A stretch of DNA of 64,000 nt from Geminocystis sp. NIES-3709 (GCF_001548115.1 NZ_AP014821.1:3165262-3229261), one strand, 5' to 3'; shown: positions 35,801-45,758, counted from the stretch's first letter. Program-made: numbers and translations. Notes: generated by a model not told the origin, from the letters alone.

Positions 35801-37609
35801 ATGAATTATAAATCCTCTGAACCTAATCATAATGTGAAAAACCAAAGTGAGCAGTTAACATCCAATCTTAGAGAAACGTTATTAGATTATCAAAAAAAAA
35901 TAGCGGAAGAAAATAGAGAAGAAGGACAATATTTATATTTACTAATTATTGAAGATGGCAGCGATAAACGTTTAATTTATTTGACTGATGAAATGTACGA
36001 AATTGGTCGTCGTCATGATGCTGAAATAATTTTCCACGATCAAGCAGTATCAAGAAATCATGGCACTATAGTTAAAGAATATAATCAAGAAGAAAACTTA
36101 TTTTTTTACAAAATTTTTGATGGTGATTTATCAGGACACACAAGCACAAATGGTCTAATTATTAATAATAAAAAATATCAAAATAAATACTTGGAACATG
36201 GAGATTTAATACAACTTAGTAAAAAAGCAAAAGCTAGGTATTTTGTGATTGATAAAGACTCACAAATAAAAGATTTTTTAAATTTTGTTAATTCAGAAAA
36301 TAATAATGAAATTCTAATTGATAAAGACTTAGAAAGTTATGCAAAAAAAACCTTAGATTATCCTCCTTTTAATCTTGATATTGGTAATGATCTCAGCTTA
36401 GAAAAAGAAAACATTAATGAGTATATTTCTAAACTTAGTTCTTTTGCGGAATTGAGTCCTTATCCTATCGTTGAAATAAATTTACAAGGAAAATTAACTT
36501 ACTATAATCAAGCGGCTAGTTTATTATTTCCTAAATTAGCTGATGAAAAAATGAGTCATCCTGTTTTATCTAATTTATTGAAAGCTGAACATAAAATTCA
36601 TGGAAACTTATTTGTTAGAGAGTTACATTATCATAATAAAATTTTTGAACAATATATCCATTATTTACCAGAATTAAAACTTATTAGAAGCTATATATTT
36701 GATTTTACGGAAAGAAAACAAATTGAAGCTAAACTAAAAGACAGTGAAGCAAAATACCGAGCTGTCATTGAACAAATTTCTGAAGGAATAATTTTATTTA
36801 CTGCGGAAGACTTTTTAATTATTGAATGTAATATATCAGCAACTAAAATTTTAAAATATCCTCTCAAGGACTTAATTCATGAAAATATAGAATTATTTTT
36901 AGCCAGTAAACAGCAAGAATTTAGACAAAATTTACAAGTACTTAGAATAAGTAAAATTAGCTTTACTCAAGAGTTAAAATTAAAAGTTAAAAATGATGAA
37001 CCTGTCGACGTTGAATTAAGTGTAAGCGTTATTATTTATGAAGATAAATTAGTATTTTGTTCTGTTTTTAGAGATATTAGTGAACGAAAAAAATTAGAAA
37101 ACAAACTGAAATATCAGGCTTATCATGACAGCTTGACTGGACTCTATAAACGCAACTTTTTTCTTCACTGTTTTGCTAAAAATATAGCTCGAGCTAAAAG
37201 AAAAAAAATGGTCATAGGAATTATGTTTTTTGATGTAGATCATTTCAAACAAATTAACGATAATTATGGTCATGATATTGGTGATTTATTACTTCAACAA
37301 TTTTCTCAAAGATTACAACATTCTTTACGAGAAAGTGATTGTTTAGCCCGTTGGGGAGGAGATGAATTTGTGGCTTTATTACCTGATATTTCTTCTCAAG
37401 ATGATTTAATGATTATCATCGATCGAGTGATAAAATCAATACGAAATCCTTTTGCTTGTAATGGTGTAATAATAAGAACTTCTACCAGTATAGGAGTAGC
37501 GATTTATCCAAAACATGGTGAAGATATTGACTCTTTATTGAAAAAAGCTGATGAGGCTTTATACACTACCAAAAGAAACGGAAGAAATGGTTATACCATT
37601 TATATTTAA
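35801..37609 (+). CDS. FHA-PAS-PAS-GGDEF diguanylate cyclase
   Basis: About 602 residues from ATG at 35801; an upstream in-frame GTG at 35687 adds a lysine-rich stretch without domain character. Domain order: FHA about 45-150 (YEIGRRHDAEIIFHDQAVSRNHG, STNGLIINN), PAS about 210-270, PAS about 320-440 (ending RDISERKKLE), GGDEF about 445-602. The active site is ARWGGDEFVALLPD with the RESD I-site before it, so it probably makes c-di-GMP and is product-inhibited. FHA binds phosphothreonine, suggesting control by a Ser/Thr kinase. Cytoplasmic. Confidence 0.9.
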   Translation: MNYKSSEPNHNVKNQSEQLTSNLRETLLDYQKKIAEENREEGQYLYLLIIEDGSDKRLIYLTDEMYEIGRRHDAEIIFHDQAVSRNHGTIVKEYNQEENLFFYKIFDGDLSGHTSTNGLIINNKKYQNKYLEHGDLIQLSKKAKARYFVIDKDSQIKDFLNFVNSENNNEILIDKDLESYAKKTLDYPPFNLDIGNDLSLEKENINEYISKLSSFAELSPYPIVEINLQGKLTYYNQAASLLFPKLADEKMSHPVLSNLLKAEHKIHGNLFVRELHYHNKIFEQYIHYLPELKLIRSYIFDFTERKQIEAKLKDSEAKYRAVIEQISEGIILFTAEDFLIIECNISATKILKYPLKDLIHENIELFLASKQQEFRQNLQVLRISKISFTQELKLKVKNDEPVDVELSVSVIIYEDKLVFCSVFRDISERKKLENKLKYQAYHDSLTGLYKRNFFLHCFAKNIARAKRKKMVIGIMFFDVDHFKQINDNYGHDIGDLLLQQFSQRLQHSLRESDCLARWGGDEFVALLPDISSQDDLMIIIDRVIKSIRNPFACNGVIIRTSTSIGVAIYPKHGEDIDSLLKKADEALYTTKRNGRNGYTIYI

Positions 37610-37698
37610 GGATTGTCTCATCATATTTAGGCAGAGGTAACTGTCAATTGTATATTGTTGAAAGTTTTCCTTGGGTAAAAAATAAGGCTCAAATGCTG

Positions 37699-37707
37699 TG
37701 CTATAAT
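37699..37707 (+). promoter_or_regulatory. Extended -10 promoter of cysE
   Basis: TGC followed by TATAAT (37702-37707) forms an extended -10 element about 37 bases ahead of the GTG start. No good -35 is visible. Confidence 0.45.
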
Positions 37708-37744
37708 TTGAAAATTAGAACTTTTTTTAAAAAACTAGCTGATT

Positions 37745-38416
37745 GTGCTTTCTTCACTTATCGCTGATTACAAAATTATTTTTGAACGAGATCCTGCCGC
37801 TCGTAACTGGTTAGAAGTATTACTCTGCTATCCCGGATTACAAGCCCTTGTTCTTCATCGTTTATCCCATTGGCTCTATAATTTAAAATTACCCCTTATA
37901 CCTCGTTTAATGTCTCATTTTGGACGTTTTTTTACGGGTATTGAAATTCATCCGGGGGCAACCATCGGTAAAGGAGTATTTATTGATCATGGTATGGGTG
38001 TAGTAATTGGGGAAACAGCAATTATTGGTGATTATTGTCTAATATATCAAGGTGTCACTCTTGGTGGTACGGGGAAAGAATGCGGGAAACGTCATCCAAC
38101 CCTTGGAGAAAATGTAGTTATTGGTGGTGGTGCTAAGGTTTTAGGTAATATTCTTATCGGTAATAATGTTCGTATCGGTGCAGGTTCAGTAGTATTAAAA
38201 GATGTCCCTTCTGATTGTACCGTAGTTGGTATTCCGGGTAGAGTAGTTTATCGATCGGGTGTAAAAGTTGATCCTCTTGATCATAGTAATTTACCAGATT
38301 CTGAAGCAACAGTTATTAGGACTCTTTTAGATAGAATTGAACAGTTAGAAAAACAAGTAATTGAATTACAACAGCAATCTCTTGAGAAACAATTTTATTC
38401 TTGTGATAAATTTTGA
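37745..38416 (+). CDS. cysE: Serine O-acetyltransferase
   Basis: 223 residues with GTG start. N-terminal helical part ([29 protein letters not shown]) and a left-handed beta-helix of hexapeptide repeats ([40 protein letters not shown]). [20 protein letters not shown] is the CysE signature. It converts serine and acetyl-CoA to O-acetylserine, the precursor of cysteine. The C-terminal helix with Glu/Gln residues might form a contact with cysteine synthase. An Atx1-like copper chaperone gene follows 17 bases later. Confidence 0.96.
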   Translation: MLSSLIADYKIIFERDPAARNWLEVLLCYPGLQALVLHRLSHWLYNLKLPLIPRLMSHFGRFFTGIEIHPGATIGKGVFIDHGMGVVIGETAIIGDYCLIYQGVTLGGTGKECGKRHPTLGENVVIGGGAKVLGNILIGNNVRIGAGSVVLKDVPSDCTVVGIPGRVVYRSGVKVDPLDHSNLPDSEATVIRTLLDRIEQLEKQVIELQQQSLEKQFYSCDKF

Positions 38417-38433
38417 GCAATCCTTGATAAATC

Positions 38434-38622
38434 ATGAATATTACTGTACCGTCTATTGCTTGTGAAGTTTGTGCAAATACGATCGCCAAAGCAATTAAAA
38501 ATTGTGATCCAGATGCGATCGTAAATGTTGATGTTACCACTAAAGTTGTGGAAATTGATACCCAAAAAACCCTAGATGAGATGAAAAAAGTTATTATTGA
38601 GGTAGGGCATAGTATTAATTAG
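38434..38622 (+). CDS. atx1: Atx1-like copper metallochaperone (HMA domain)
   Basis: 62 residues, one HMA domain. The copper motif is IACEVCANT (C-x-x-C). The end VGHSIN keeps the His of loop 5 that is characteristic of the cyanobacterial chaperone Atx1 and tunes copper transfer. Charged and hydrophobic positions fit that protein throughout. It brings Cu(I) to the P-type ATPases PacS and CtaA for thylakoid supply. It lies 17 bases behind cysE, so the two are probably one transcript, linking copper handling with cysteine supply; that link is inference. Confidence 0.82.
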   Translation: MNITVPSIACEVCANTIAKAIKNCDPDAIVNVDVTTKVVEIDTQKTLDEMKKVIIEVGHSIN

Positions 38623-38806
38623 GAATGAGAAATTATTAAAAAGTATTGAAATTTTGGCGTTGCTTAACTAAGCCATGAATTTTGATCTATTTACAAATCT
38701 AAATGGTATCTTTCTCCATTTTCTAATATTCCTAATGACAATAATATTCTAATTTGACCATGGCGAAATTCTTTTAAAACCCAACACCTAACACCTAGTT
38801 TTTGCA

Positions 38807-40399
38807 ATGAAACAGAAATTATTATGGTTAACGGCTAGTATCAATCTAGTGGCTTTTTGCCTTCCTGCATGGGGTTTAAATGAGTCTTTGTCAGAAAAAG
38901 GCATTAATGCTTTAGTGTTACAGGAACCTCCTTACAATTTACTAGGTCGTAAAATAAGTATAGGTCAAGTAGAAATCGGCAGACCGAAAAAATTTGCTTT
39001 AGATAAAGTTCATCCACTACATAAAGCATTACCGATCGCTCGTCTTTTTTACCGCAATCAACCAGCACAACCAAACACCCATATCGACAATCACGCTATG
39101 ATGGTGGCTTCTGTTATGGTGAGTAATCAAAAAACATTACGAGGTATTGCCCCCTTAGCTAAGTTGTATTCTGGTGCTGTAGGCTCTCTCAAAAATGCTG
39201 CACAACCCGAAGAATGTCTCACAACTCAAAACATTGCTTTACAAAATAGTGGTAGTGTGAGGGCTATTAATTTAAGTTTTGGAGAGTCTTTAGCTAGAGA
39301 CGATCGAGAAAATCCTCAACTAGATGGTAACGCATTACTTACTCAATGTTTAGATTGGTCAGCAAGAGTTCATAATGTTATGTATGTAGTGGCAGGAAAT
39401 CAAGGATTAGGAGGAATTCCCATCCCAACAGACAACTATAACGGAATCACCACAGCGTATAGTATGCGTAAAGGAGGAGTTTTTAGTAAAGTTGATTTTG
39501 CTAATTTAAGTATTTCACCGATGGGTATTGCCAAGGCTTTGATTCGTCAGGAAACTAATATTGATGGAAGACGGGGAATTAGTTTACTCGCCCCCGGCAG
39601 TAAAATTGATGTCTATAATTTGGATGGCAAAGTGGAACAAGTAAGTGGTAGTAGTTTTGCCGCTCCTCACATTACTGGATCGATCGCATTGTTACAAGAA
39701 GCAGGAAATAATTTTTTACAAGAAAATCCGAATACATGGACAAAAGACTATCAAAATCATGAACTAATGAAGGCTATTTTACTTAATTCTGCGGATAAAT
39801 TGAAAGATAAAGGCGATGGTAATTTGTTAGGAATGATTCGTAATGTTTATACTCAAAAAAATAAAACTTGGCTGGAAAGTGATGCTTATATAAACTCAGA
39901 TATTCCCCTAGATATGGAGATGGGTGCGGGGCATTTAAACACCATGAGAGCTTATCACCAATTGAAAGCTGGTCAGTTTAACTATAATGAAAAAGTATCT
40001 CCCATAGGATGGAATTATGATAAAATTGAGGAAAATAAGACCCATGACTATATTATCAAACAACCTTTAAAAGCAGATAGTTTTATCTCTATTACTCTTA
40101 CATGGGATCGTTTAGTGGAGTTAAATGACTCTAATAATAACCAAGAATATGATATAGGAGAACACTTTATCGATCGAGGTTTAAATAATTTAGATTTAGA
40201 GTTAATTAATAGTAATAATCAAGAAAAAATAGTATGTTCTTCTATAAGTAAAATTGATAGTGTTGAACATATTTTCTGCCCAATTCCCAAAACGGGTGAG
40301 TATAAAATTCGAGTGAATTTCAAAGAAAAAGTTAATAATTCCAGTCAACCCTATGGTTTAGCATGGCACGGACTCTCTTCAAACTCATCTGAAAATTAG
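38807..40399 (+). CDS. Secreted S8 (subtilisin-like) serine protease
   Basis: 530 residues. Signal peptide of about 23 residues (LLWLTASINLVAFCLPAWG). The His motif is DNHAMMVASVMVSN, the oxyanion Asn lies in MYVVAGNQG, and the Ser motif is SGSSFAAPHITGSIALLQ. The usual Asp motif (V-x-D-x-G) is replaced by IGQVEIGRPKKF, in which Glu stands where Asp is expected. A beta-rich C-terminal domain (about 400-530) with ISITLTWDR and YKIRVNF resembles a P/pre-peptidase C-like domain. It probably acts outside the plasma membrane. Single gene. Confidence 0.82.
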   Translation: MKQKLLWLTASINLVAFCLPAWGLNESLSEKGINALVLQEPPYNLLGRKISIGQVEIGRPKKFALDKVHPLHKALPIARLFYRNQPAQPNTHIDNHAMMVASVMVSNQKTLRGIAPLAKLYSGAVGSLKNAAQPEECLTTQNIALQNSGSVRAINLSFGESLARDDRENPQLDGNALLTQCLDWSARVHNVMYVVAGNQGLGGIPIPTDNYNGITTAYSMRKGGVFSKVDFANLSISPMGIAKALIRQETNIDGRRGISLLAPGSKIDVYNLDGKVEQVSGSSFAAPHITGSIALLQEAGNNFLQENPNTWTKDYQNHELMKAILLNSADKLKDKGDGNLLGMIRNVYTQKNKTWLESDAYINSDIPLDMEMGAGHLNTMRAYHQLKAGQFNYNEKVSPIGWNYDKIEENKTHDYIIKQPLKADSFISITLTWDRLVELNDSNNNQEYDIGEHFIDRGLNNLDLELINSNNQEKIVCSSISKIDSVEHIFCPIPKTGEYKIRVNFKEKVNNSSQPYGLAWHGLSSNSSEN

Positions 40400-40664
40400 T
40401 AGGCAATATACATAATAAACAAATGCCAAACTAATTCGGTTAGATTCAATTTTTGTTGAATAATTAATGCTCCTAATGCCATTGTAAATGGTTTAGCTAG
40501 AGTTACCTAATTTCTAATTAAAAATAGTTCTCCTTCAAATTCTATCCAAGGAGTAAAATTAATAACGCTCAGGGGTAATTGGTTAGAAATTGAAATTGAA
40601 ATAATCGGGCAAATTCACCAAGGTATTAATTAATATTAAACAATAGATTCAAAACTAAATAATT
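40400..40664. other. Spacer with a possible decayed coding piece
   Basis: A 40-codon frame ending near 40632 reads ... GVKLITLRGNWLEIEIEIIG ... and then stops, without a start or Shine-Dalgarno. It looks like the tail of a lost gene. The source family is not known to me. Confidence 0.3.
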
Positions 40665-42482
40665 TTAGGAATGAGGATGAAAATAGTTATAAATATTTTG
40701 AGCTAAATTATCTCCAATTCCTGACACTTCTTGCAGTTGTCTAACAGTTGCTTCTCTAATATAGTCGATCGAGTGAAAGTGAGATAATAATAATTTTTGA
40801 CGCTCAAATCCTAACCCCGAAATATCGTCTAAAATCGATCTACGACTAGCTTTTAATCTCTGTTGACGATGGAAACTAACAGCAAAACGATGAGCTTCAT
40901 CTCTTAATCTTCTTAATAATTGTACCCCTATTTGTTCTTTATCAGTCGATAAAGGTTGAGATTGATTAAGGATAAAAATTTCTTCTCTTTTTTTAGCTAA
41001 ACTAATGATGTTAATTTTAGGTAATAAATTCATTTCTTCTAAGACTTTACACACAGAAGAAAGTTGTCCTTTTCCACCATCAATCATTACTAAATCGGGA
41101 TATTCTTCTTGACTAGAAAATCGTCTTTTAATAATTTCTTGAAGGGAAGCAAAATCGTCAGAATGACCAATTTTTATATCGGGATTTTTTATTTTATAAT
41201 GGCGATAATATTGTTTTGCTGGTAAACCATTAATAAAAACCACTCTTGAAGCGACGGCATTTGAACCTTGTATATGAGATATATCATAACCTTCTATTCG
41301 TCTAGGAAAAATTGGCAAATCTAAAATTTTCGCTAAATCTTCCATTTCTTGTAAATTAGTTTGAGTAAATTTTTGGCTTCTTTCTAACTCAATTTGTGCG
41401 TTTCTTTCTACCATTGAAATTAACTCTGCTTTTTGTTGCTTTTGAGGAGTAATAATATTAACTTTTTTACCTTTTTTAACCTTTAGCCAATTTGTTAATA
41501 TTTCCTCTTGAGATAATTTATATTGAACTAATATTTCTGATGGGATTTCTACCGCATCAATATTGTGATAATGTTCTTCTAATACCCGTTGTAAAATCTC
41601 TCCTTTATCATCATTTTTATTATTATCAGTAAAAAACCCTAATCGACTTATTAAACGCCCTGCCCGAATCTGGAATAGTTGAATACAAGTATGATTCTCG
41701 TCTTGGGCTAGTGCGATCGCATCTCTAGATATGGTATCATCGGATAAAGCCACTTTTTGAGTGGTAAATAATTGTTGTAAACTGCGGATTTGATCTCGAT
41801 ATTTACCTGCTTTTTCAAATTCTAAATTTACTGCACAATTTTCCATTTTTTGCCCTAATTGTTGGAGCAATTCATCAATTCTTCCCTGAAAAATTAAAGC
41901 AATTTTATTGATAATTTCTCGATAATCTTCTGAGGTAATTAAATGTTGACAAACTCCGGGGCATTTTCCCATATCATAATTTAAACAAGGACGATTTTTA
42001 TATAAGGGTTTCGATCGTTGTCTAAGGGGGAAAGTACTCTTAATAATATCAAGAGTTTCTCTTAATCCTTTACTATCTACATAAGGGCCATAATATCGAT
42101 CGAGTTTACTACTTAATCGTCGTTTACGAGTAATAAAAATTCGAGGATAATCTTCAGACCATGTTATACAAATATAAGGGTATTTTTTATCATCTTTTAA
42201 AAGAACATTAAAATGAGGTTGATGTTGTTTAATTAAATTAGCTTCTAAAGCTAAAGCCTCTACTTCGGTGTCGGTGACAATAAACTCAATATCTCGAATT
42301 TGCTGTACCATTAAAGCAATTCTATTACTATGTTTTTGACTGGAATTAAAATAAGATTTAATTCTATTTTTTAGTATTTTAGCTTTACCAATATAAAGAA
42401 TATTACCATCTTTATCCTTCATAAAATAAACCCCAGAATCTGAAGGTAAATTTTGTAAAATTGTAGATAAATTTTCTATCAT
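40665..42482 (-). CDS. uvrC: Excinuclease ABC subunit C
   Basis: 605 residues. The GIY-YIG nuclease starts [24 protein letters not shown]. The zinc-like [13 protein letters not shown] follows, then the UVR motif ([20 protein letters not shown]), the RNase H-like nuclease with [20 protein letters not shown] and [12 protein letters not shown], and a C-terminal HhH pair ([28 protein letters not shown]). It makes both incisions in nucleotide excision repair with UvrB. Full length. It lies downstream of the TIGR04255 module on the same strand, separated by 84 bases. Confidence 0.97.
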   Translation of the reverse strand: MIENLSTILQNLPSDSGVYFMKDKDGNILYIGKAKILKNRIKSYFNSSQKHSNRIALMVQQIRDIEFIVTDTEVEALALEANLIKQHQPHFNVLLKDDKKYPYICITWSEDYPRIFITRKRRLSSKLDRYYGPYVDSKGLRETLDIIKSTFPLRQRSKPLYKNRPCLNYDMGKCPGVCQHLITSEDYREIINKIALIFQGRIDELLQQLGQKMENCAVNLEFEKAGKYRDQIRSLQQLFTTQKVALSDDTISRDAIALAQDENHTCIQLFQIRAGRLISRLGFFTDNNKNDDKGEILQRVLEEHYHNIDAVEIPSEILVQYKLSQEEILTNWLKVKKGKKVNIITPQKQQKAELISMVERNAQIELERSQKFTQTNLQEMEDLAKILDLPIFPRRIEGYDISHIQGSNAVASRVVFINGLPAKQYYRHYKIKNPDIKIGHSDDFASLQEIIKRRFSSQEEYPDLVMIDGGKGQLSSVCKVLEEMNLLPKINIISLAKKREEIFILNQSQPLSTDKEQIGVQLLRRLRDEAHRFAVSFHRQQRLKASRRSILDDISGLGFERQKLLLSHFHSIDYIREATVRQLQEVSGIGDNLAQNIYNYFHPHS

Positions 42483-42566
42483 AAAGTTTTTAGATATTGG
42501 AGGATTAATCTTTAATAATGAAGCGGATAATGAGCAAAGTATTTTTTAAATTGAGATAAAATTACT

Positions 42567-43196
42567 TTAAGAATTTTCTTTTTCACTTTCATATTGTTTC
42601 GGTAAAGCAATTCTACTATGAAAATTAGAATATCGCTTAGAAAAATGTTCTAAATAAGGACTAACTAAAACACATCTTCTTTTAATATTTCCTAATTTTA
42701 TTTGATGATAAAGAAACTCAGGAGTGATACCAAATACTTTCTTAAAATCTGCCGTTAATTCGGGTAACCCTTCTTTTTCTAATTCACAACTATTAAGTAC
42801 TTTTTCAAAAAAATAAAACCTCTCGTGACGATGAGAATTTACTAACTTCCATTCATCACTATTTAAAAAGTTTTTACCTGTTATATCTTTAGTATTTCTT
42901 ATATTTCTAGCTGTATCTATTTCACATAAAATAATTGAATTAAGTAATTTAGGATTAGATATTTCTTTATTTTGATTATTATCATTAAATCTAGCTTTGT
43001 AATCCCAATCTAAGTCACAATCTTGAGTCACAATAATAGCAAAAGGATGAATAATAGGCTGAAATTCTGTATTTTCTAAAGATTTATCATCAAAATTAGT
43101 GGGTCTAAATTGAGTAATATTAGTTAAAATCTCTCCTTGTCTAAGAGGAGATTCTGTTTGAGAAGGTTTATAAATAGATGGTTTATCTTTATCCAT
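42567..43196 (-). CDS. Uncharacterised protein with QDCDLD motif, third gene of accessory module
   Basis: 209 residues, not a family I can name. The middle has HPFAIIVTQDCDLDWDY with Cys flanked by Asp, then SIILCEIDTARNIRN, and NIKRRCVLVSPYLEHFSKRY near the end. No signal peptide or membrane segment. Predicted alternating strands suggest a compact alpha/beta fold, possibly an enzyme with the Asp/Cys residues at the active site, which is speculation. It follows the 106-residue gene by 18 bases on the same strand and so belongs to the TIGR04255 module. Codon use is as AT-rich as its surroundings. Confidence 0.6.
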   Translation of the reverse strand: MDKDKPSIYKPSQTESPLRQGEILTNITQFRPTNFDDKSLENTEFQPIIHPFAIIVTQDCDLDWDYKARFNDNNQNKEISNPKLLNSIILCEIDTARNIRNTKDITGKNFLNSDEWKLVNSHRHERFYFFEKVLNSCELEKEGLPELTADFKKVFGITPEFLYHQIKLGNIKRRCVLVSPYLEHFSKRYSNFHSRIALPKQYESEKENS

Positions 43197-43214
43197 TACT
43201 ATTATTTATTTAAT

Positions 43215-43532
43215 TTAAAAATCATCTAATACTAAAGAAGGACGTATTTTAGGAGGTAAAATTTTCCCTTTAATAGTTGTCTGATAAGTTGGTAAAGATG
43301 TTTGATAATTATCAGTTAAATCTTCTGAATAAAAATCAATAATTCCTTCTAAATTTTCATTAGCTTCTTCTATAGCATCGTCAGAAAGACGTTTAATAAT
43401 CCACACACATTTAATAAATAACTCTTGCTTTTCTGGTGATAAATTAGCCCAAGTAAAACTATTCTCATTATTACCAAATTGTAAAGGTTTTATTTTAAAG
43501 GGATTCAGGGGGTTGGGGTTGCATGACTTCAT
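43215..43532 (-). CDS. Small uncharacterised protein, second gene of accessory module
   Basis: About 105 residues from ATG at 43532, a start that overlaps the previous gene by 38 bases; the frame is open further up (to 43613) but the extra part would overlap more. It contains FTWANLSPEKQELFIKCVWI and IKRLSDDAIEEANENLEGII, two helices, then a disordered end rich in Thr and Pro. Size and position suggest a partner protein. No Shine-Dalgarno is visible, so translation is probably coupled to the TIGR04255 gene. Unrecognised. Confidence 0.55.
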   Translation of the reverse strand: MKSCNPNPLNPFKIKPLQFGNNENSFTWANLSPEKQELFIKCVWIIKRLSDDAIEEANENLEGIIDFYSEDLTDNYQTSLPTYQTTIKGKILPPKIRPSLVLDDF

Positions 43533-44286
43533 GGAGTCTGTCTGTGATACTCCATCGAAACAGATGTCTAGCTGACTCGTTAAAGTAGTCGAGGGGTTGC
43601 CAAATACTCTCATCAGTTTTCTCCTTTTCTTGAGTAAAAAAATCTGCGTCTAATAAATAACCTATTTCTTTGTTATTTTCTTCTTGATTAGTAACCTCAA
43701 CAAAACCATGTCTAAAGCTAACTAATCCATAGTCATTTTCTAAAACTAAATTTTTGGCTATATTTTTGATTGAGTTTTTTATAGCAGAATTAGCTAATTC
43801 TGAAGCTATATTAGGACTAATTAATTCAGCCCATTGTACATTTTCTAAGTCTAATTTAGAACGAATAATTAAATCTTGGTATCTAAAACCAATCCGAGAA
43901 TAAAAAGAGGGTTTATAAATTTCTTGAAAAATATTAATGATTTTTTTAAGTTGCTGTTTAAAAGTATCATAACGTTCGTAATCTAAAGTTTTTAAAGCTA
44001 GAAAATCTTTGGTTAAAGTTAATAACCATTTTTCATCTTCAGATTTAAACAGATGTCCCATTTCTTCATTAGGGAAAGGAAATCCTGTTTGTTGAATAAT
44101 TTTATTAAAATCTGATGGTAATTGCGGTTTATTAACTTCATAATAAGGATATTCATCTCGAATTGCCTCTTGAAAATCAACAGGCTCAGAATTAACCTTA
44201 AGTATAGGTGGATAGCGTAATTGACACACAACCTCGATTAAGGGGTTACGTTTATAAATTACACGTTCTGATTTAGGTAAGTCCAT
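43495..44286 (-). CDS. TIGR04255-family protein, first gene of accessory module
   Basis: 263 residues. RNPLIEVVCQLRYPPILKV near the N-terminus and FRWSITDRLHEVMQP near the C-terminus are the boundary motifs of the sporadically distributed TIGR04255 family. The centre has FYSRIGFRYQDLIIRSKLDL and a weakly conserved beta-rich part. No transmembrane or signal region. Members occur patchily across bacteria and archaea, usually in accessory regions, with unknown function. Here the gene leads a three-gene reverse operon ahead of uvrC. The patchy spread suggests horizontal transfer, but composition does not differ visibly from the surroundings. Confidence 0.75.
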   Translation of the reverse strand: MDLPKSERVIYKRNPLIEVVCQLRYPPILKVNSEPVDFQEAIRDEYPYYEVNKPQLPSDFNKIIQQTGFPFPNEEMGHLFKSEDEKWLLTLTKDFLALKTLDYERYDTFKQQLKKIINIFQEIYKPSFYSRIGFRYQDLIIRSKLDLENVQWAELISPNIASELANSAIKNSIKNIAKNLVLENDYGLVSFRHGFVEVTNQEENNKEIGYLLDADFFTQEKEKTDESIWQPLDYFNESARHLFRWSITDRLHEVMQPQPPESL

Positions 44287-44592
44287 CTAAGTTTTATTGG
44301 CTAAATGATTACGAGAGAATAATTGAAATAGGTTTTAATTTGATTTTAAATTCAATTATTATAGCGGTTGGTTGTGCTTAATCATAACTAGACATACAAT
44401 AGTTTTTTGTACTATAATTTGCTGTCAAGTTTATTAAATTGTCAACTTAATTCTATCTTAAGTTACTAGCCACCCTTGTAAAATACCTTTAATCGTAATT
44501 AATTTTTATCAGCCTTTAACTGCTAATCTGTGACTAACCCTAACCCTGAATTAAACGAAAAAAATTTTGATAACTCTTTTAATTCTTAATTC
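44287..44592. other. Spacer between mraY and the TIGR04255 module
   Basis: 306 bases with no gene. At about 44410-44450 CTGTCAAGTTTATTAAATTGTCAACTTAA resembles the internal blocks of the subtype B MITE-like copies, but termini are lacking. The promoter for the module is expected here and is not evident. Confidence 0.35.
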
Positions 44593-45660
44593 CTAATTCC
44601 AAATGACTAATAAAATTAAGATGGTATTGATAATATAAAATGCTCCCACAATTTGAGTTTCTGTCCAACCACTTAACTCTAAATGATGATGAATTGGCGC
44701 CATTTTAAATAGTCTTTTTCCTTTCCCTTGCTGATCTTTTGTGGCTTTATAATAACTCACTTGAGCAATTACTGATAAGGACTCAATAAAGAATAATAAA
44801 CTAATAATAAATAATGCCCATAAATTTTGACTCAAAATTCCGACAGCCGCTAAACTTGCACCTAGTGCTAATGAACCAGTATCTCCCATAAATACAGAGG
44901 CTTTATTGCGGTTATGCACCACAAAACCAAGGCAACCCCCACTGATAGCTAAACAAAAAGCAAGTAAGTCAGGATGATTTTCTACGGCTAAAATTCCTAA
45001 TCCTAAAAATGCGATCGCACTTGTACCGCCGGCTAAACCGTCAACTCCGTCAGTTAAATTAGTAGCATTACTTTCCGCTACGATAACAAAAATAGCCACA
45101 AACCAGAAAAGAAAACTCAGGGGTAAAATGATATTGAAGGGTAAATAAACATTAGTAATAGAGGAAGGTTGACTTAGATACATCCAAATACAGAAAATCA
45201 CCGCAAAACCAATTTGTAAAATTAATTTTTGTTTGGGGGTTAAACCCATATTTGTTTTTTTCCGTAAAATTTGCCAGTCATCAATCCAACCAATAAACCC
45301 ATAAGCCAAAGTTACTAACCCCACCGCTATAACCTCATGGGTGAATCCTCCTGTGATTAAACCAATAATTACTGCCGTCGGAATGAAGAAAATCCCCCCC
45401 ATTGTGGGAGTACCAGCTTTTTTAAGATGAGTTTGAGGGCCATCTTCTTGTATAACTTGAGATGCTTTGATTTTTTGTAAAACAGGTACAACAATATAAC
45501 CAAATATAGCACTAACGATCGAGCCTAAAAATAGAGGTAGAATTTCTTGATTATCTAAAAATGCGAAAGCAATTAAAGTTAAAATGAGAGTCAAAAAACC
45601 TAGTAAAAACCATCCTGAAGGATTTAAGAGACGATTGACAGAGAAAGAATTAGTTTCCAT
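44593..45660 (-). CDS. mraY: Phospho-N-acetylmuramoyl-pentapeptide transferase
   Basis: 355 residues, about ten membrane helices. MraY motifs: KKAGTPTMGGIFFIPTAVII, SNATNLTDGVDGLAGGTSAI with the Mg-binding Asp residues, VFMGDTGSLALGASLAAVGI, and MAPIHHHLELSGWTETQIVG. It transfers phospho-MurNAc-pentapeptide to undecaprenyl phosphate to give lipid I at the plasma membrane. Length and motifs are complete. Monocistronic here; the mur genes are dispersed in cyanobacteria. Confidence 0.98.
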   Translation of the reverse strand: METNSFSVNRLLNPSGWFLLGFLTLILTLIAFAFLDNQEILPLFLGSIVSAIFGYIVVPVLQKIKASQVIQEDGPQTHLKKAGTPTMGGIFFIPTAVIIGLITGGFTHEVIAVGLVTLAYGFIGWIDDWQILRKKTNMGLTPKQKLILQIGFAVIFCIWMYLSQPSSITNVYLPFNIILPLSFLFWFVAIFVIVAESNATNLTDGVDGLAGGTSAIAFLGLGILAVENHPDLLAFCLAISGGCLGFVVHNRNKASVFMGDTGSLALGASLAAVGILSQNLWALFIISLLFFIESLSVIAQVSYYKATKDQQGKGKRLFKMAPIHHHLELSGWTETQIVGAFYIINTILILLVIWN

Positions 45661-45700
45661 TACAATTAAAAATTAACAATTAACAATTATCAATTATCAA
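45661..45700. repeat. AATTAACAATTATC-type short tandem repeat
   Basis: AATTAACAATTAACAATTATCAATTATCAATC shows three to four heptamer-like units. Similar tracts lie at 27010, 47045 and 56340. Confidence 0.6.
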
Positions 45701-45758
45701 TCATCCTTTGTCATTCTTAATTAATAGTTGATGAAAAATTTTTTTCTTATGAGGATAA

